NCBI GenBank assembly: GCA_015655195.1
Contig: JAATFM010000219.1
Coordinates: 1 to 45,061 of the forward strand
DNA from: Terriglobales bacterium
GTDB lineage: Bacteria; Acidobacteriota; Terriglobia; Terriglobales; Acidobacteriaceae
DNA length: 45,061 bases
Direction: 5' to 3'
Part shown: in pieces, positions 43,598-45,061 of the stretch
Layout: each line of letters starts with the position of its first letter
Numbering within the stretch: position 1 is the stretch's first letter
Made by a program: the position numbers and the translations under genes
Notes under the pieces: model-generated
Seen by the model: only the letters and a program-made list of their open reading frames with translations
Told to the model about the DNA's origin: nothing
Database searches by the model: none

Positions 43598-45061
43598 TTA
43601 CTCCTTCACGCCATCGATGCGCGGCACAGCAGGCGAAGTCGAGGGCAGTGCTTTGCCCCATCCGCCGCCGCCAGGTGTCTCCACATGGATGACATTGTTC
43701 GCATCGGCATAGAGCGTGCACTTGGCGGCCAGCTCAGCCGCCTGTCCCGTCAGTTTTATAAGCAAGACTTTGCTTTTCGCTCCGTCCTCTCCCCCGGCCA
43801 GACCATAGGGAGCAGAGTTGCGCCGGTCGCAGAGCAGCGTCACCTGTGCCGGCGCGAGCAACTCGATCTCGCGCACCAGCCCATTTCCGCCTCGAAATTC
43901 GCCCTTGCCGCCCGAGCCCTTGCGATATCCATACGAGCGCACGCGAAAGGGATACGCATACTCCAGCGCCTCAATGGGCGTGTTCAATGAATTCGTCATG
44001 TGGCAGTGAATTCCATCAATGCCATTCATGCCCGGCCTCGCGCCCATGCCGCCGGCGGTGGTCTCGTAGTAAGTAAATGGAGCGTCCGTGCGAGGATCGT
44101 GCCCGCCGATGGTCAAGTTACTCATCGTGCCATAGCTGGCCGCCGGCACGCGCTCCGGCGCGGCCTTGGCCAGCGCCCGCAAGAGCGTATCGGTAATGCG
44201 CTGGCTTGTTTCAACATTTCCACCGGCAACCGGCGCAGGCAATTTGGCGTTCACGATGGTGCCCAGCGGAGCAAGCACAGTCACCGGGTTCATGAGGCCA
44301 GCCGTGGCAGGCGCTTCATCTCCCAGCAGACACCGCAGCATATAGAAGCAGGCGGAATAGGTGATGGGGAATACCGCGTTGACGCTGCCACGCGCCATAG
44401 GCGCTGATCCGGCAAAATCAATGACCGCCGAGCCTTCCGCGGGGTCAAATGTAATTGCCACGGCAATCTTGATCGGCTCGTCCGTTACTCCATCGCCGTC
44501 GAGGTAGTCCTCTGCCTGAAATGTTCCGGCTGGCATCTTCCGGAGCTCGAACCGCATGAGCCGCTCGGAATAGGCAAGCAGCTCATTGGTGAGATCGTTA
44601 ATCTTTTCCAAGCCGTACTTCGCGACAACTTCCTTGATCCGCCTCTCGCCTACGCGGCAGGCGCCCACCTGCGCTGCAAGATCGCCCTCGCGCTCCTCCG
44701 GCGTGCGCACGTTGGCCAGCAGCAGGGCAAGCACGCCATGCTCCATCCTGCCTCTGCGCACCAGCAAGATGGGAGGGATGCGAACGCCTTCCTGATAAAT
44801 CTCCTGCGCTGGCCCCATCGATCCTGCATACATGCCGCCAACGTCGGCGTGGTGCGCGCGCGATGCCGCATAAAAGGCAGGTTCGCGGCCATCTCCGATA
44901 AAGATCGGCAGCACCAGCGTTATATCGGGCAGGTGCGTTCCTCCCGCATAAGGGTCGTTCAGGATGGCAATATCGCCATCCTCCATATGCAAGCTGTTCA
45001 CCACGGCTTTCACCGACATCGGCATGGCGCCGAGATGGACGGGCATATGGTCGCCCATCGC
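43598..45061 (-). CDS. Hydantoinase B/oxoprolinase family protein (partial)
   Basis: The C-terminal 486 residues or more of a hydantoinase B-type ATP-dependent amidohydrolase subunit. Signatures: DGDIAILNDPYAGGTHLPDI, SRAHHADVGGMYAGSM near the start, and FRGGNGLVREIELLAPAQVT and PGGGGWGK near the end. Family members have about 40-60 more N-terminal residues before GDHMPVHLGAMP, so the gene runs beyond the window. With the hydantoinase A partner (not in view) it opens cyclic amides such as hydantoins or 5-oxoproline. It is followed at 3 bases by an MFS transporter. Confidence 0.9.
   Translation of the reverse strand, partial: AMGDHMPVHLGAMPMSVKAVVNSLHMEDGDIAILNDPYAGGTHLPDITLVLPIFIGDGREPAFYAASRAHHADVGGMYAGSMGPAQEIYQEGVRIPPILLVRRGRMEHGVLALLLANVRTPEEREGDLAAQVGACRVGERRIKEVVAKYGLEKINDLTNELLAYSERLMRFELRKMPAGTFQAEDYLDGDGVTDEPIKIAVAITFDPAEGSAVIDFAGSAPMARGSVNAVFPITYSACFYMLRCLLGDEAPATAGLMNPVTVLAPLGTIVNAKLPAPVAGGNVETSQRITDTLLRALAKAAPERVPAASYGTMSNLTIGGHDPRTDAPFTYYETTAGGMGARPGMNGIDGIHCHMTNSLNTPIEALEYAYPFRVRSYGYRKGSGGKGEFRGGNGLVREIELLAPAQVTLLCDRRNSAPYGLAGGEDGAKSKVLLIKLTGQAAELAAKCTLYADANNVIHVETPGGGGWGKALPSTSPAVPRIDGVKE

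Overview
The window is a bacterial chromosome segment carrying an integrated mobile island. No rRNA or marker gene fixes the organism. The style of the secreted tail-fibre-like protein, the integrase and the flanking genes suggests Acidobacteriota (Terriglobia-like), which is an inference. Chromosomal flanks are a YbhN/LPG-synthase-type membrane protein and a tRNA-Gly(CCC) on the left, and an MFS transporter plus a hydantoinase B-type gene cut by the window edge on the right.

The island runs from about 1328 to 41793 (about 40.5 kb). It is bounded by a perfect 37-bp direct repeat: the 5' half of the tRNA-Gly gene (1291-1327) and a second copy at 41794-41830. A tyrosine integrase lies just inside the left end and a small excisionase-like helix-turn-helix protein lies just inside the right end, so the two would be neighbours in a circular form. 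A five-unit 10-bp phased repeat lies beside the right attachment site.

Left part (2.6-5.8 kb): decayed DNA. It holds a fragment of a second excisionase-like gene, an OLD-type ATPase fragment joined to a DUF4143 protein with nonsense codons, a stretch of about 1 kb without genes, and a truncated secreted tail-fibre-like protein. Next (6-13.2 kb) is an unusual recombinase module: two very large overlapping genes (1099 and 928 aa) with C-terminal or internal tyrosine-recombinase signatures, divergent from a normal 322-aa tyrosine recombinase. A train of small genes follows (13.5-17 kb): a prim-pol-like protein, several small unknowns, an ABM-like protein, an MbcA/ParS-type antitoxin without a visible toxin, and an RNA-polymerase alpha-CTD-like gene split by an IS5-family element.

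The right half (17-41 kb) looks like a defence island. It has a PGN_0703-type nuclease and a HipBA pair, then a six-gene minus-strand operon: TY-Chap/YbjN-like protein, dual-specificity-type phosphatase, unknown, ADP-ribosylglycohydrolase, AddB-like nuclease and AddA/UvrD-like helicase-nuclease. Divergent from it are a secreted protein, a BCS1-like AAA+ ATPase and an alpha/beta hydrolase. A single-chain GmrSD-like DUF262/HNH protein follows, and then a tight operon of a WYL regulator, an unknown winged-helix-like protein, a Tdp1-like phospholipase-D-fold protein and a RapA/SNF2-type helicase.

The main new observation is a 10-bp word, ATCTGTCGTA. It occurs twice as the arms of a large inverted repeat in the divergent promoter at 28983-29053 and again just upstream of the WYL gene (34102-34111). 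This suggests that the WYL protein controls both gene blocks, and that the 20-41 kb region may work as one large, possibly undescribed, defence system.
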